Assembly (NCBI RefSeq): GCF_041435015.1
Contig: NZ_CP107989.1
Span: forward strand, 5,270,001 to 5,334,000
Direction of reading: 5' to 3'
From: Streptomyces canus
GTDB lineage: Bacteria; Actinomycetota; Actinomycetes; Streptomycetales; Streptomycetaceae
Length of the DNA stretch: 64,000 nt
Position 1 is the stretch's first letter. The number at the start of each line of letters is the position of its first letter. The position numbers and the translations under genes were made by a program. This document shows positions 1-8,377 of the stretch, one piece after another. Under the pieces are notes generated by a model. It saw only the letters and a list, made by a program, of their open reading frames with translations, ran no database searches and had not been told where the DNA came from.

Positions 1-53
1 GAGCCTGTGGACAACCGCCGGGTGTCCTTCACGGATGCTCGGTCCGGGTCGCC

Positions 54-689
54 TCAGTCGAGATCGTCGAACGCGTCCGAGAAGTCCAGGTCGGGTATCG
101 CCACCGATGGGGCCACGACACGCGTGGCGAAGTCGTCCCGGCGGCACCCGGCGTCCGGATCGTGAACGTCCGAATGGACGATCACCCAGACCGTGACCTC
201 GCCCCGGGCGTCGTCCCTGACGCCCCAGTCGTCGGCCAGCGCGGTGATGATGTTCAGCCCGCGGCCACCGTGCGCGGTGACCGAGGGTGTGGCCGGAGCC
301 GGGCGGGTGGGCCCGCCGCCGTCCGTCACCTCGACCGTGAGCCTGCCGCCCGTGTCCACCCGCCAGGCGGCGCGGACGTCACCGTCCCCGGCCAGGGCGT
401 CGCCCAGCGGCCGACCGTGTTTGCACGCGTTGCTCAAGAGCTCGGAAAGAATCAGTACGGCGTCGTCGATGACCGATTCCGTCACGCCACCCCTGCGCAG
501 CTGCACGCGCATATGGTGTCTCGCTTCCCCCACGCCCGCAGGGCCATGGGGTATGGCCATGCTCGACGACGTGGGCACCTCCTGTGCCACCACCAACGCC
601 ACCCCCGAGACCTCCTTCGCCCCACGCCACGGTGTGGATGCCCCATTGGCCTGTACCGGAAACCGGCCAATCACGTTCCGCCGACGCAT
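54..689 (-). CDS. RsbW-like ATP-binding regulatory protein
   Basis: A 211-residue protein of the GHKL ATPase type found in anti-sigma-factor kinases. The N box lies around residues 77-91 (LILSELLSNACKHG, with E83 and N87), the G1 box is VTDGGG at 121-126 and a G2-like box is HGGRGLNII at 140-148. There is no phosphoacceptor domain, as expected for this stand-alone family, which is very abundant in Streptomyces and usually acts on anti-anti-sigma partners. I kept the first ATG because the leader through residue 60 (STPWRGAKEVSGVALVVAQE) looks like the conserved start of this subgroup. The partner is not visible here, so the regulatory target is unknown. Confidence 0.85.
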   Translation of the reverse strand: MRRRNVIGRFPVQANGASTPWRGAKEVSGVALVVAQEVPTSSSMAIPHGPAGVGEARHHMRVQLRRGGVTESVIDDAVLILSELLSNACKHGRPLGDALAGDGDVRAAWRVDTGGRLTVEVTDGGGPTRPAPATPSVTAHGGRGLNIITALADDWGVRDDARGEVTVWVIVHSDVHDPDAGCRRDDFATRVVAPSVAIPDLDFSDAFDDLD

Positions 690-747
690 TCGTCACGATC
701 GAACACGCACCGAACGCGCCGGGGCACACCCTGTGACGGAGGGGACG

Positions 748-1575
748 TCAGCGGCCCAGTCGGTCGAGCACCGCGCGAGGGCGATTGGTGATGATGGCGT
801 CGATGCCGAGCTCGACGCAGAGGTCCACGTCCTCGGGCTCGTTCACGGTCCACACGTGCACCTGGTGACCCGCCCGCTTCAGGCGTTCGATGTAGCCGGG
901 GTGGTTGCGCACGATGCGGATCGAGGGGCCCGCGATCCCCACCCCCGCGGGCAGCCGGCCGTCCCGCAGCCGGGGCGAGACGAACTGCAACAGATAGACC
1001 GTCGGAAGGGTCGGCGAGGCGGCACGCACGCGATGCAGCGACCGGGCCGAGAAGCTCATGACCCTGATCGGCGACTCGGCGGCCGAGGCGGGGGCGTCCA
1101 GGCCGAACCGCTTCAGGAGCACCAGCAGCCGCTCCTCCACCTGGCCGGCCCAGCGCGTCGGGTGCTTGGTCTCGATGGCCATCTCCACCCGGCGCCCCGC
1201 GTCGGCGACGAGTTCGAGCAGCCGCTCCAGGGTGAGGACGGAGGTGTCCTCCCGGTCCTCGGGCCGGTACACCCAGTCCGGCTCCTCGTCGCGGGTGCGC
1301 CAGAACTCCCGGGTCTTGCGGGAGCCGAAGTCCAGGGCGGCGAGATCGGAGAGCTCGAGGGCCGAGACCGCGCCGCGGCCGTTGGACGTACGGTTGACCC
1401 GTCGGTCGTGGACGCACACGAGATGACCGTCGGCTGTGAGACGTACATCGCATTCGAGGGCGTCCGCACCGTCCTCGATCGCCTTCCGGTACGCGGCGAG
1501 AGTGTGCTCGGGAGCGTCTTCCGAGGCTCCGCGGTGGGCGACGACTTGAGTCAGCTGCTGCCGTGCGTGGGTCAC
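748..1575 (-). CDS. Glycerophosphodiester phosphodiesterase
   Basis: Hydrolyses glycerophosphodiesters to glycerol-3-phosphate and an alcohol. The 275-residue protein has the GDPD signature: VAHRGASEDAPEHT at 12-25 (H14, R15, E24), ALECDVRLTADGHLVCVHD at 39-57 (E41, D43, H56 as metal and catalytic residues), and a C-terminal VWTVNEPEDVDLCVELGID block typical of the TIM barrel. There is no signal peptide, so the enzyme is probably cytoplasmic. Its length fits the short bacterial GDPD group. It stands alone, divergent from the protease gene on its upstream side. Confidence 0.92.
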   Translation of the reverse strand: MTHARQQLTQVVAHRGASEDAPEHTLAAYRKAIEDGADALECDVRLTADGHLVCVHDRRVNRTSNGRGAVSALELSDLAALDFGSRKTREFWRTRDEEPDWVYRPEDREDTSVLTLERLLELVADAGRRVEMAIETKHPTRWAGQVEERLLVLLKRFGLDAPASAAESPIRVMSFSARSLHRVRAASPTLPTVYLLQFVSPRLRDGRLPAGVGIAGPSIRIVRNHPGYIERLKRAGHQVHVWTVNEPEDVDLCVELGIDAIITNRPRAVLDRLGR

Positions 1576-1832
1576 TGCGTCATGGTGCCACCGCTAAGGG
1601 GTACGCGTGCGAACGGAGGCATATGGATTGCGCCTCAATTGTCTTACATGGCCTATATAAAGAGCAGCCACGAACCCACAGGCACCGCTTATGGTGCCCT
1701 GACGGCCCGTGGGAAAAGCTGACGGCATACAAAAGGACATGCACAGCTGACGCACGCCGGACACCGAGCGGCACTGGCCGAGCGTGACCGAGTGCGACCG
1801 ACAACCGACAGCCGTGACCGAGGAGAGAAGCT

Positions 1833-3338
1833 GTGAGCACCGAGAACGAGGGCACCGCGGTACCCCCGGCCCCGTCCGCACCCCCCGTGCCGGTGGACGC
1901 TCCCGCGGCTTCGACGCCCCAGGCTTCCGAGGCGGGCGCCCCCACCACCCCGATCCCACCGGTGCCGCCACACGCCTCCGGCGGCGCACAGGGGCCGGAA
2001 CTCGTGCATGCGGGGCCGGCTCCGGCGTACTCCTCGGCGGAGGGTGGTGCTCACCAGGGCGCGGGCGGCACCCCGCAGCACCCCGGTCCGGGCCCCGAGG
2101 GCGCCTGGCCGCCGCCGCAGGCCCCGGGCACCCCCTTGTACGCCGACGGCGGCGCGGGCGGGGCGGGCGGGGCGGGCGGAGCCTGGGGTTCGGGTTACCA
2201 GCAGCCCGCGCCGAAGCCGAAGAACGGCCGTGGTGGTCTCGTCGCCGCTGTCCTGGTGGCGGCGCTCGTCGCCGGCGGCCTGGGCGGCGGCCTCGGCTAC
2301 ACCCTGGCCAAGGACAACGACAACGGCTCCTCGACGACCCTCTCCGCCTCCGACAGCGGCGGCAGCGTCAAGCGGGACGCCGGTACCGTCGCGGGCGTGG
2401 CGCAGAAGGCCCTGCCCAGCACGGTCACCATCGAGGCCGAGTCCACCAACGGCGAGGGCGGCACCGGCACCGGATTCGTCTTCGACACCCAGGGCCACAT
2501 CGTCACCAACAACCACGTGGTGGCCGACGCGGTCGACGGTGGCAAACTGAGCGCCACCTTCCCGAACGGCAAGAAGTACGACGCCGAGGTGGTCGGCCAC
2601 GCGCAGGGCTACGACGTGGCCGTCATCAAGCTCAAGAACGCGCCGAGTGACCTCAAGCCGCTCACCCTGGGCAACTCCGACCAGGTGGCGGTCGGCGACT
2701 CCACGATCGCGATCGGCGCGCCCTTCGGCCTGTCGAACACCGTCACGACGGGCATCATCAGCGCGAAGGACCGCCCGGTGGCATCGAGCGACGGCAGCGG
2801 CAGCAACGCCTCCTACATGAGCGCGTTGCAGACGGACGCGTCCATCAACCCGGGCAACTCGGGAGGCCCCCTCCTCGACGCGCAGGGCAACGTGATCGGC
2901 ATCAACTCCGCGATCCAGTCCACCAGCGGCGGCGGCCTCGGCGGCACCAGCCAGTCCGGCTCGATCGGCCTCGGCTTCGCCATCCCGATCAACCAGGCCA
3001 AGTACGTCGCCCAGCAGCTGATCCAGACCGGCAAGCCGGTCTACGCCAAGATCGGCGCGTCCGTCTCCCTGGAGGACTCCACGGGCGGGGCGAAGATCAC
3101 CACCGAGGGTGCCGGCGGCGCCGACCCGGTCGAGGCGGGCGGCCCCGCCGCCAAGGCCGGCCTCAAGCCCGGCGACGTCATCACGAAGCTGGACGACCAC
3201 GTGATCGACTCCGGCCCCACCCTGATCGGCGAGATCTGGACCCACAAGCCCGGCGACAAGGTCAAGATCACCTACGAGCGCGGCGGCCAGACCCACACGG
3301 TGGATCTCACCCTGGGCGCCCGCACAGGGGACAGCTGA
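1833..3338 (+). CDS. HtrA/DegP-like membrane-anchored serine protease with PDZ domain
   Basis: An extracytoplasmic quality-control protease of the trypsin-PDZ type, 501 residues. Residues 1-130 are Pro/Gly/Ala-rich and probably cytoplasmic. One membrane segment lies at about 134-157. The protease domain has His228 (NNHVVAD), Asp261 (GYDVAVIKL) and Ser343 (INPGNSGGPLLD). A PDZ domain covers about 400-495 (GPAAKAGLKPGDVITKLDDH). The GTG start is preceded by a GAGGAGAG ribosome-binding site. The low-complexity cytosolic N-terminus is common in actinobacterial HtrA proteins. The gene ends about 60 bases before the tRNA-Ser used as an element attachment site. Confidence 0.93.
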   Translation: MSTENEGTAVPPAPSAPPVPVDAPAASTPQASEAGAPTTPIPPVPPHASGGAQGPELVHAGPAPAYSSAEGGAHQGAGGTPQHPGPGPEGAWPPPQAPGTPLYADGGAGGAGGAGGAWGSGYQQPAPKPKNGRGGLVAAVLVAALVAGGLGGGLGYTLAKDNDNGSSTTLSASDSGGSVKRDAGTVAGVAQKALPSTVTIEAESTNGEGGTGTGFVFDTQGHIVTNNHVVADAVDGGKLSATFPNGKKYDAEVVGHAQGYDVAVIKLKNAPSDLKPLTLGNSDQVAVGDSTIAIGAPFGLSNTVTTGIISAKDRPVASSDGSGSNASYMSALQTDASINPGNSGGPLLDAQGNVIGINSAIQSTSGGGLGGTSQSGSIGLGFAIPINQAKYVAQQLIQTGKPVYAKIGASVSLEDSTGGAKITTEGAGGADPVEAGGPAAKAGLKPGDVITKLDDHVIDSGPTLIGEIWTHKPGDKVKITYERGGQTHTVDLTLGARTGDS

Positions 3339-3401
3339 CCGGCACGCGCCCGTCCTGACCCGTTACTCTGGTCCCCGCGCCACGGTCACCCGTGGGCGCG
3401 G

Positions 3402-3486
3402 GGTGGGTTGCCCGAGCGGCCTAAGGGAACGGTCTTGAAAACCGTCGTGGCGCGAGTCACCGTGGGTTCAAATCCCACACCCACCG
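3402..3486 (+). tRNA. tRNA-Ser (anticodon TGA)
   Basis: Folds by eye as a class II tRNA of 85 nt. The acceptor pairs GGTGGGT with ACCCACC, discriminator G. The anticodon loop is CTTGAAA with TGA at 3436-3438. The long variable arm is GTGGC-GCGA-GTCAC. The T arm is GTGGG-TTCAAAT-CCCAC. CCA is not encoded. From the anticodon loop to the base after the 3' end the sequence recurs downstream twice, so this is the attachment site of the two integrated elements. The 3' half of the present gene may derive from an element. Confidence 0.97.
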
Positions 3487-3487
3487 C
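3434..3487. other. attL of element 1 (tRNA-Ser 3' half)
   Basis: A 54-base stretch, from the anticodon loop through the tRNA 3' end, is identical to 20338-20391 and nearly identical to 30972-31027. This is the expected product of tyrosine-recombinase integration into a tRNA gene. The integrase gene of element 1 lies just inside, as is usual. Confidence 0.93.
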
Positions 3488-3511
3488 TTCGCAGGTCAGA
3501 AGCTTGCAGGT

Positions 3512-3549
3512 CAGAAGGGGTGCCACTCTCCGAAGTGGCACCCCTTCTG
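3512..3549. terminator. Strong hairpin after tRNA-Ser and integrase
   Basis: A perfect 15-bp stem (3512-3526 with 3535-3549) closes an 8-base loop. It lies between the tRNA and the stop codon of the leftward integrase gene and could terminate both. A 12-base direct repeat (GCAGGTCAGAAG at 3491 and 3506) precedes and partly overlaps it and may be an integrase arm site; that last point is a guess. Confidence 0.7.
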
Positions 3550-3623
3550 CATGACCTTGTCTCACCCTGATTCGGCGGTATCCCACCTCTGACCAGTGCG
3601 TGTGGCCAACCTGCGGCCAGGAT

Positions 3624-5000
3624 TCAGGCCTCCTCGGCCTCTCCCTCCTGCTCCGCCAGCCCCTGCTCAATAAGGGCGTTCATCTTCGCTTCCTCGCCGT
3701 CCAGCACCTTGGCGTAGTAGCGCTGAAGAACGGCGACGCTCTGCCCCGCGCGACGGGCGGTCTCGGCAAGACTCACCCCTGAGCGGAGCCAGAACGACAC
3801 ACAGGCGTGCCGTAGGTCGTACGGGATTGCGGCCAGAGGGGAGGCGACTTGGGCGGGCGTGAGCACCTTCTTGCGGGCTTCCTTCCAGGCGGCGCCATAC
3901 TCCTGTGAACGAATCGGCCCGCCGCGTACGGCGCTGAAGAGTCGGCCCTCAGGAGTGGTCCCGAACGTGTCTAGATGGGTGCGCAGGATGGCGACCAATA
4001 CCGGCGGGATCGGCACTGGCCGTACCGCGCGGCGGGCCCGATGCTTCAGTTGCCGTTCCTCGTACGGCTTGCCATCGTCCGTCCATGCGGAACCCACCTG
4101 AGGCCGGGCACCAGAGAGCATGAGTCGGCCCCACCCTTCCTCCGGTAGTTCGCACTGGTCAGCACTCAGCATCGACACCTCTTCCGGGCGCATCGCCGCG
4201 TAGTAGATGCAGGCGAAGAACGCGACCAGGTGGGCGCCGCGAGTGCCCTGTGCACGTACCGCGTCGAGCAGGGCTCGTGCCTGTACGGGTGTGGCGACGC
4301 TGCGCACGTCGAGTTCTTCGACTGCCTTGGGCGTCTCCCAGTGGACCCGGAGCAGGGGATTACCGGGCAGCAACTCGTGCTCCACGGCCAGCCGTAGGCA
4401 GTTGCTCAGCACCGCACGGCGCCGCCGGAACGTGTTGGCTGCCGCGGGCTTCCCATTCAGTCGCTTGGCCAGGTGTTCCAGCACCGTGCGTACGCGCTTG
4501 GCACTGTCCAGATCGACTACCGCCGGCGCGTTGCGTTCCACCCATGCCAGGGCCTTGGCTTCCGCTTCCGGCGGTTCCTGGTCACGCCGCCCGGCATTGA
4601 AACCCCACTGGTAGAGGGCCCGGCGCAGGAGGGCGTCTTCCGGGCGTCCCTTACCCGCCGGGCACAGAGCCATGGTGGCGATGGTCAGGCTTTCCGCAAT
4701 GCTCGCGCGGTGCTTCGCTGCCGCTGTCGGCCACTTGCGGGCGGCGTGTGCACGAGCGTGGGCGTACCAACTCGTGCGGTTCCGCTCCCGTACTTCGGAG
4801 ACGGGTAGCCCTGTCTCCGTGTCGAACGGCTCGCCCTTACGAGTCGCCGTCAGCAGCTCCGCCCGGCGGGCGTCGGCGAGCGTCTTGGTCGCGAACCTCT
4901 CACTGAACTCCGTCCCATCAACCTGCCAACGCAGTTGGAACGGAGACGTCTTGCTGGGGCGCTTGCGGACGCTCCAGAGGCGCACGTCGTAGCTGTGCAT
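3624..5000 (-). CDS. int: Tyrosine recombinase integrase of element 1
   Basis: Site-specific integrase of 458 residues that would insert element 1 at the adjacent tRNA-Ser. The catalytic domain begins near residue 235. Arg I is R271 (YYAAMRPEEVS). Box II reads PYDLRHAC with R397 and H398. The nucleophile is Y429 in QRYYAKV. Two active-site positions are unusual: Y394 stands where the first box II His is usual, and Q420 (AGQSV) where His or Trp is usual. This subgroup often has a Tyr in box II; the Gln is less common. The gene follows xis on the same strand, separated by a hairpin. It is quite unlike the integrase of element 2 although both use the same tRNA. Confidence 0.93.
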   Translation of the reverse strand: MHSYDVRLWSVRKRPSKTSPFQLRWQVDGTEFSERFATKTLADARRAELLTATRKGEPFDTETGLPVSEVRERNRTSWYAHARAHAARKWPTAAAKHRASIAESLTIATMALCPAGKGRPEDALLRRALYQWGFNAGRRDQEPPEAEAKALAWVERNAPAVVDLDSAKRVRTVLEHLAKRLNGKPAAANTFRRRRAVLSNCLRLAVEHELLPGNPLLRVHWETPKAVEELDVRSVATPVQARALLDAVRAQGTRGAHLVAFFACIYYAAMRPEEVSMLSADQCELPEEGWGRLMLSGARPQVGSAWTDDGKPYEERQLKHRARRAVRPVPIPPVLVAILRTHLDTFGTTPEGRLFSAVRGGPIRSQEYGAAWKEARKKVLTPAQVASPLAAIPYDLRHACVSFWLRSGVSLAETARRAGQSVAVLQRYYAKVLDGEEAKMNALIEQGLAEQEGEAEEA

Positions 5001-5017
5001 TGATCTCCCTCGCAGAA

Positions 5018-5047
5018 GAGGGGCCCCGCCACTCAGCGGGGCCCCTC
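5018..5047. terminator. Intercistronic hairpin between xis and int
   Basis: A perfect 12-bp GC stem (5018-5029 with 5036-5047) and 6-base loop lies between the xis stop and the int start on the leftward transcript. It may attenuate int expression or stabilise the upstream message. No T-run follows. Confidence 0.55.
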
Positions 5048-5060
5048 CGGGCGGTTTGGT

Positions 5061-5246
5061 TCAGACGCTCATCTCGTGCTTCGCCCACCACGCGTCGAGA
5101 TCGCTGCGGCGGCAACGGAGCTGCCCGTTGGGGAGTTTGATGAGCTTGGGGGCCTTGCCACGGGCGCGCATGCGGTAGAACGCGGCACGACTCATCTTGA
5201 TCTCTTTGAGGACTTCGCGGAGTTCGAGCTTCTCGGTGCTGGCCAA
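5061..5246 (-). CDS. xis: Excisionase-like helix-turn-helix protein
   Basis: A small DNA-binding protein of the MerR/HTH_17 excisionase type: MSRAAFYRMRARGKAPKLIK, then LPNGQLRCRRSDLDAWW. In AICEs such proteins direct the integrase towards excision. I place the start at TTG 5246 because an AGAGGAG ribosome-binding site lies 8 bases upstream. A longer GTG start at 5300 (79 residues) is open but has no ribosome-binding site, and its first codons would consist of the repeat cluster described at 5285-5532. The gene lies directly upstream of int. Confidence 0.85.
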   Translation of the reverse strand: MASTEKLELREVLKEIKMSRAAFYRMRARGKAPKLIKLPNGQLRCRRSDLDAWWAKHEMSV

Positions 5247-5284
5247 GGCGGTAACTCCTCTTGTCTTCTTCACTTCTGGGGTAT

Positions 5285-5532
5285 CCGCCACGTCCGCCAC
5301 GCCGCCACATCGCAGGTCAGAGCCTTGATCGTGTGGCGGATAGCGGTTTTGTGGCGGATAGCTGCCGCCACACCCCGGCTTGGTGCGGCGGCATTGAGGC
5401 GCCGGTTCGGTCAGCCGGAGAGAACGGGCTGTGTGGCGGTTTCTGCGGACGTGTGGCGGATGACTGTGGCGGTATCCGCCACGGATTCACCCCCGTTGAC
5501 CTGCGGTGTGGCGGACGTGGCGGACGTGGCGG
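5285..5532. repeat. Iteron-like GTGGCGG cluster, candidate origin or Xis/Int arm region
   Basis: Thirteen copies of GTGGCGG occur in about 250 bases. Eight are on the + strand, beginning at 5333, 5351, 5433, 5453, 5466, 5508, 5517 and 5526. Five are inverted, at 5285, 5294, 5302, 5365 and 5476. Several extend to GTGGCGGATA. The cluster fills the gap between the DUF3631 gene and xis and runs into the last 40 codons of the DUF3631 gene. Iterons beside replication genes usually mark an origin; binding by Xis or integrase is an alternative. The function is inferred, the repeats are seen. Confidence 0.7.
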
Positions 5533-6640
5533 ATTCTCCGGGGTGCGGAGGGCAGTACCGGGTCCAGGCGTCCGTGAGGTCTTCCGCGTAGTAGCCCTTG
5601 GGGAACCCCGAGGGGGTGCGGATGCCGCGCGGCTTGATCGGCTTGTTGGCCGGGGTGACGTACTGGCCCAGCATCTTGGCCAGAGTGCGGGAGTTGATCG
5701 GCTTGTCGTCCAGGTCTCCCCACGGGGCATCGTCCATGCGCAGCAGGCATTCGATGATGGCCGCCGTGGGCATGCGGTCCGCTCCGCAGAACACCTTGTC
5801 TCGCAGATCCGTCAACAGGCGCACGCCCAGGGAGGCTTCGTCGTTGTCGTGAACGGCGGCGATCAGTTCCACGCACGCTTTCCGGGCCCGCACGGGCCAG
5901 TCACCGCCGGCTGCGTCCGCGACCGCGAGCAGGGCCTCCCACACGTCGGCCGGCCGGTCGGAGACTCCTTCGGGCATCTCCGGCCAGGCACCCGCAACCT
6001 GGTCGCGGACGGTGTCGGCCCACTTGGCGAGCCTGTCCCGCAGTGCGTGACCCTGCTTCTCGTGTGAGCGCTGCCGGTAGGGCTCCACCTTCTCGTTGGG
6101 GGCGCGCTTGCGCATGCGGATGATGACGGATCGGGTCAGCACGGTGTCGGGCAGGGAGCCGAGCCCGGCCATGGCCACGGCGCAGTAGGAGTTGAAGACC
6201 ATCGCATTCTGGTTGGAACCCTCACCGACGCACCGCAGGGCCCCGCCGATACGCCGGTATCCGGCGTTCAGGAAGCCTCGCAGGGCCTCATCGGCGCCCG
6301 CCTTGGGTCCGAAGATGGTGTCTACCTCGTCGAACAGCACGGTCGGCAGACCCTCAGCGGAGTCGACGAGCCTGTACAGGGCATTGGCGGATGCGGACAC
6401 GGTCGCTACCGGGCGGGGCGTGAGGAGTTCCACGATCTCCAGCGCCCGCGACTTGCCCGATCCCGGCTCCGGGGACAGGAACGCGATCCGGGGCGTGGTC
6501 TCGAAGCAGTCGATCAGGTGGGCGTGCGCGTCCCACAGCACGACGGCGACGTAGGCGGATTCGATGGGGAAGACGTTGAAACGGCGGTGGAAGGCTTCCA
6601 CCTCGTCCAGCAGCGCGGCCCCGTCGATGATCTCGGTCAT
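5411..6640 (-). CDS. DUF3631-type P-loop protein, AICE replication module
   Basis: A 409-residue protein with a Walker A motif EPGSGKS at 58-64 and Walker B VLFDEVD at 101-107, followed by the conserved GAGADEALRGFLNAGYRRIG-like block and a C-terminal domain matching DUF3631 (LRMDDAPWGDLDDKPINSRTL). These proteins accompany prim-pol genes in AICEs and resemble helicase-type replication ATPases; the exact role is not established. The ATG overlaps the stop of the upstream 140-residue gene by 4 bases (ATGA), indicating translational coupling. The last 40 codons lie within the iteron cluster and give a Ser/Ala/Thr-rich tail. Confidence 0.85.
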   Translation of the reverse strand: MTEIIDGAALLDEVEAFHRRFNVFPIESAYVAVVLWDAHAHLIDCFETTPRIAFLSPEPGSGKSRALEIVELLTPRPVATVSASANALYRLVDSAEGLPTVLFDEVDTIFGPKAGADEALRGFLNAGYRRIGGALRCVGEGSNQNAMVFNSYCAVAMAGLGSLPDTVLTRSVIIRMRKRAPNEKVEPYRQRSHEKQGHALRDRLAKWADTVRDQVAGAWPEMPEGVSDRPADVWEALLAVADAAGGDWPVRARKACVELIAAVHDNDEASLGVRLLTDLRDKVFCGADRMPTAAIIECLLRMDDAPWGDLDDKPINSRTLAKMLGQYVTPANKPIKPRGIRTPSGFPKGYYAEDLTDAWTRYCPPHPGESATSATSATPQVNGGESVADTATVIRHTSAETATQPVLSG

Positions 6641-7059
6641 GCGGCGGCCCTCCTTTCGGGCAGTACTGCGGGAGCTCCCGCGCAGGCGGATGTGTGGGCT
6701 GCGTACTCGGCTGCCAGGGCGGCCACGTTCGGTGCTCCGGTGGCGGTGCCGGTCTGTCCGCAGGTGCAGGCGTAGGCGGCGTTGGGGATGTCGCCGGGGC
6801 GGGTGGACCAGCGTGCGCCGTCCCAGTGGTGCCGGTAGAGCGGTGGGGCGTAGATGCGGATACCGGGCTGCTCCGGGGTCGGGTCGGGGGTGCTGTGGCG
6901 GGCCTGATCGCTGCGGAACTTCTCAGAGCGAACAGCAGTGGGGACGCCCTTGCGGGCGGCGACCTTCGGCACGCCTACGGCTACCGTGTCCACAGGCTGT
7001 GGAGCGGCCGCCGCCCCGTCGTGGAGGGGGAGGCTCTTAGTAGGCGGGGGGCTGGTCAT
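6637..7059 (-). CDS. Uncharacterised AICE protein between prim-pol and DUF3631 genes
   Basis: A 140-residue protein coupled by ATGA overlaps to both neighbours (prim-pol upstream, DUF3631 downstream), so it belongs to the replication operon. The N-terminal half is low complexity. The C-terminal half has a YACTCGQTG motif and a following HTSAC that could form a small metal site. I do not recognise the family. The tight coupling suggests a replication accessory function, which is inference only. Confidence 0.75.
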   Translation of the reverse strand: MTSPPPTKSLPLHDGAAAAPQPVDTVAVGVPKVAARKGVPTAVRSEKFRSDQARHSTPDPTPEQPGIRIYAPPLYRHHWDGARWSTRPGDIPNAAYACTCGQTGTATGAPNVAALAAEYAAHTSACAGAPAVLPERRAAA

Positions 7060-7961
7060 GCGGCCCTCCCACCGGGGCTGTTGTGGGCGATGGACCAGTC
7101 CAGACCACGTGTGATGACGTCGTCGTAGTAGCGCTGGGGCTGTGTCGCGTTGGCCGCTGCCGCCCTACTAAGAGCCTCCTCGACCTCCCCGCGGGCGAGG
7201 TCGCCGGATGCGACCAGCCGCCCCAGGGCGCGGGCGGCCCGCAGCAGTACGGCGTTGCGGGTGCCGGGCGCGGCGGTGGCCACGTTGTCGGCTTCGCCCC
7301 GCAGCGCCGCCGCGGAGTATCCGCTGGCGCTCTTCATAGAGTTCGGCATGGCGTAGTGAGGGCGCTGAGGGGGCTTCAGGGCGTCGTGCAGCCACGTGGG
7401 CAGCGGGATGGGCGCCCGGTCGTCGAGGACGCTGTACCGGCCCTCGGGGGTGGTACTGCCGGCGGCGACGACGTAGCCGCCCCACCCGCGGGTGTCGATC
7501 TTCTTCGCGAGCCGTCCGGCACTGTTGTGCAGCCGGACGCCCGGGGGTTGAGTGAAGTACAGGTGCTCCCCACCGCGCGCAGTCCGCACCCGGTAGGTGT
7601 CGGGGGCGGCCTGTCCGGCGCGCTCGCAGAGCGCCGCGAAGGAAGTGGCGCCGTCAGGCGTTCCTTTCGGATCTTCGGGCTTGAGCGTGTCCAGGTCGAC
7701 GACCAGCAGCCCGGCGGGGCCGGTGGCGATGCCGACGTTGTAGGGCCGTTGGGCCCATGCGACGGTGAGCAGTTCGGGGTCGGTGGTGGCGCGCTGCTCG
7801 GGGGTCTTGTGCCCGTCGACGCAGCGGCCGGTGTGGGGGCAGTACTTCTCCGCGTGGCCAGCGGGCCGCTTGTCGCGGGGATGCAGCAGGATGACGGGCC
7901 AGCCGCGTCCTGCAGCGTCCAGCGCCGCGCAGAGAAGCGCGGCGCGGGCGTCATGAGTCAT
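7056..7961 (-). CDS. Bifunctional DNA primase/polymerase (RepPP type)
   Basis: A prim-pol domain protein of 301 residues, the likely replication initiator of element 1. Seen motifs: the metal-binding VVDLDT with D89 and D91, GGEHLYF at 130-136, and DTRGWGGYVVAAGS around 156-169. The frame is open far upstream, but I start at the ATG at 7961 because GGAGG lies 8 bases upstream and the N-terminus (ALDAAGRGWPVILLHPRDKRP) then fits the family. The C-terminal 80 residues look like the helical extension seen in AICE prim-pols. Two other prim-pol traces occur in the window, at 31574 and as a scrap near 47140. Confidence 0.92.
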   Translation of the reverse strand: MTHDARAALLCAALDAAGRGWPVILLHPRDKRPAGHAEKYCPHTGRCVDGHKTPEQRATTDPELLTVAWAQRPYNVGIATGPAGLLVVDLDTLKPEDPKGTPDGATSFAALCERAGQAAPDTYRVRTARGGEHLYFTQPPGVRLHNSAGRLAKKIDTRGWGGYVVAAGSTTPEGRYSVLDDRAPIPLPTWLHDALKPPQRPHYAMPNSMKSASGYSAAALRGEADNVATAAPGTRNAVLLRAARALGRLVASGDLARGEVEEALSRAAAANATQPQRYYDDVITRGLDWSIAHNSPGGRAA

Positions 7962-7999
7962 GCTGGATGCCTCCAACAGGTCTGTTGTGGACTGGTTGG

Positions 8000-8044
8000 C
8001 AAGGGCGGCCCCGCTTCTTTGGCGAGAGGGAGGGGCCGCCCTTG
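8000..8044. terminator. Intercistronic hairpin upstream of prim-pol
   Basis: A perfect 13-bp stem (8000-8012 with 8032-8044) encloses 19 bases between the small membrane protein gene and prim-pol. It may set the relative expression of the transfer and replication cistrons. Confidence 0.5.
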
Positions 8045-8050
8045 GCGTAG

Positions 8051-8353
8051 CTACTTCTTCGAGAAGAGCTTGAGCGTGATGCCGCCGGCCCCGATGGGTC
8101 CGGCGGCCCCGGCGATGACGGTCGCGGTGTGCGCCGCGACGTCCATCAGCCAGCACAGGGCGGCGACCACGCCCCACGTGCCGAGCGCCGCGGCGCCGGC
8201 GATGGCGAACGGGATCAGTAACTGCTGCCAGGGGAAGGCGGGCGGGGTGTCGTTGACGACGAACACGACCGGCTGTCCGGTCGCCTGTGCGCGCTGGTAG
8301 ATGTCGGCGGGGATGTGCGGGGCCATCTGGCCGGGCGGGGTGTGCTGGCTCAT
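8051..8353 (-). CDS. Small membrane protein of the transfer module
   Basis: A 100-residue protein with two hydrophobic stretches (about 47-69 and 75-92) and a short polar N-terminus ending in FPWQQLLIPF. Proteins of this size and topology between tra and rep genes in actinomycete elements are usually Spd-type spread proteins, which act with TraB in moving DNA between hyphal compartments. No sequence motif proves this. A hairpin on each side separates it from its neighbours. Confidence 0.65.
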   Translation of the reverse strand: MSQHTPPGQMAPHIPADIYQRAQATGQPVVFVVNDTPPAFPWQQLLIPFAIAGAAALGTWGVVAALCWLMDVAAHTATVIAGAAGPIGAGGITLKLFSKK

Positions 8354-8377
8354 TTCTGGCTCCCTCGGGGTGTGCCG

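Noticed and set aside
1689..3296. A 535-codon leftward frame opposite the HtrA gene
   Set aside because: The protease frame carries the full catalytic triad and PDZ; the antisense frame is low complexity without motifs.
3386..3670. Leftward frame beginning GVGFEPTVTRATTVFK across the tRNA-Ser
   Set aside because: It is the reverse translation of the tRNA gene, a well-known annotation artefact. The same peptide appears at the internal att copy (19942-20388).
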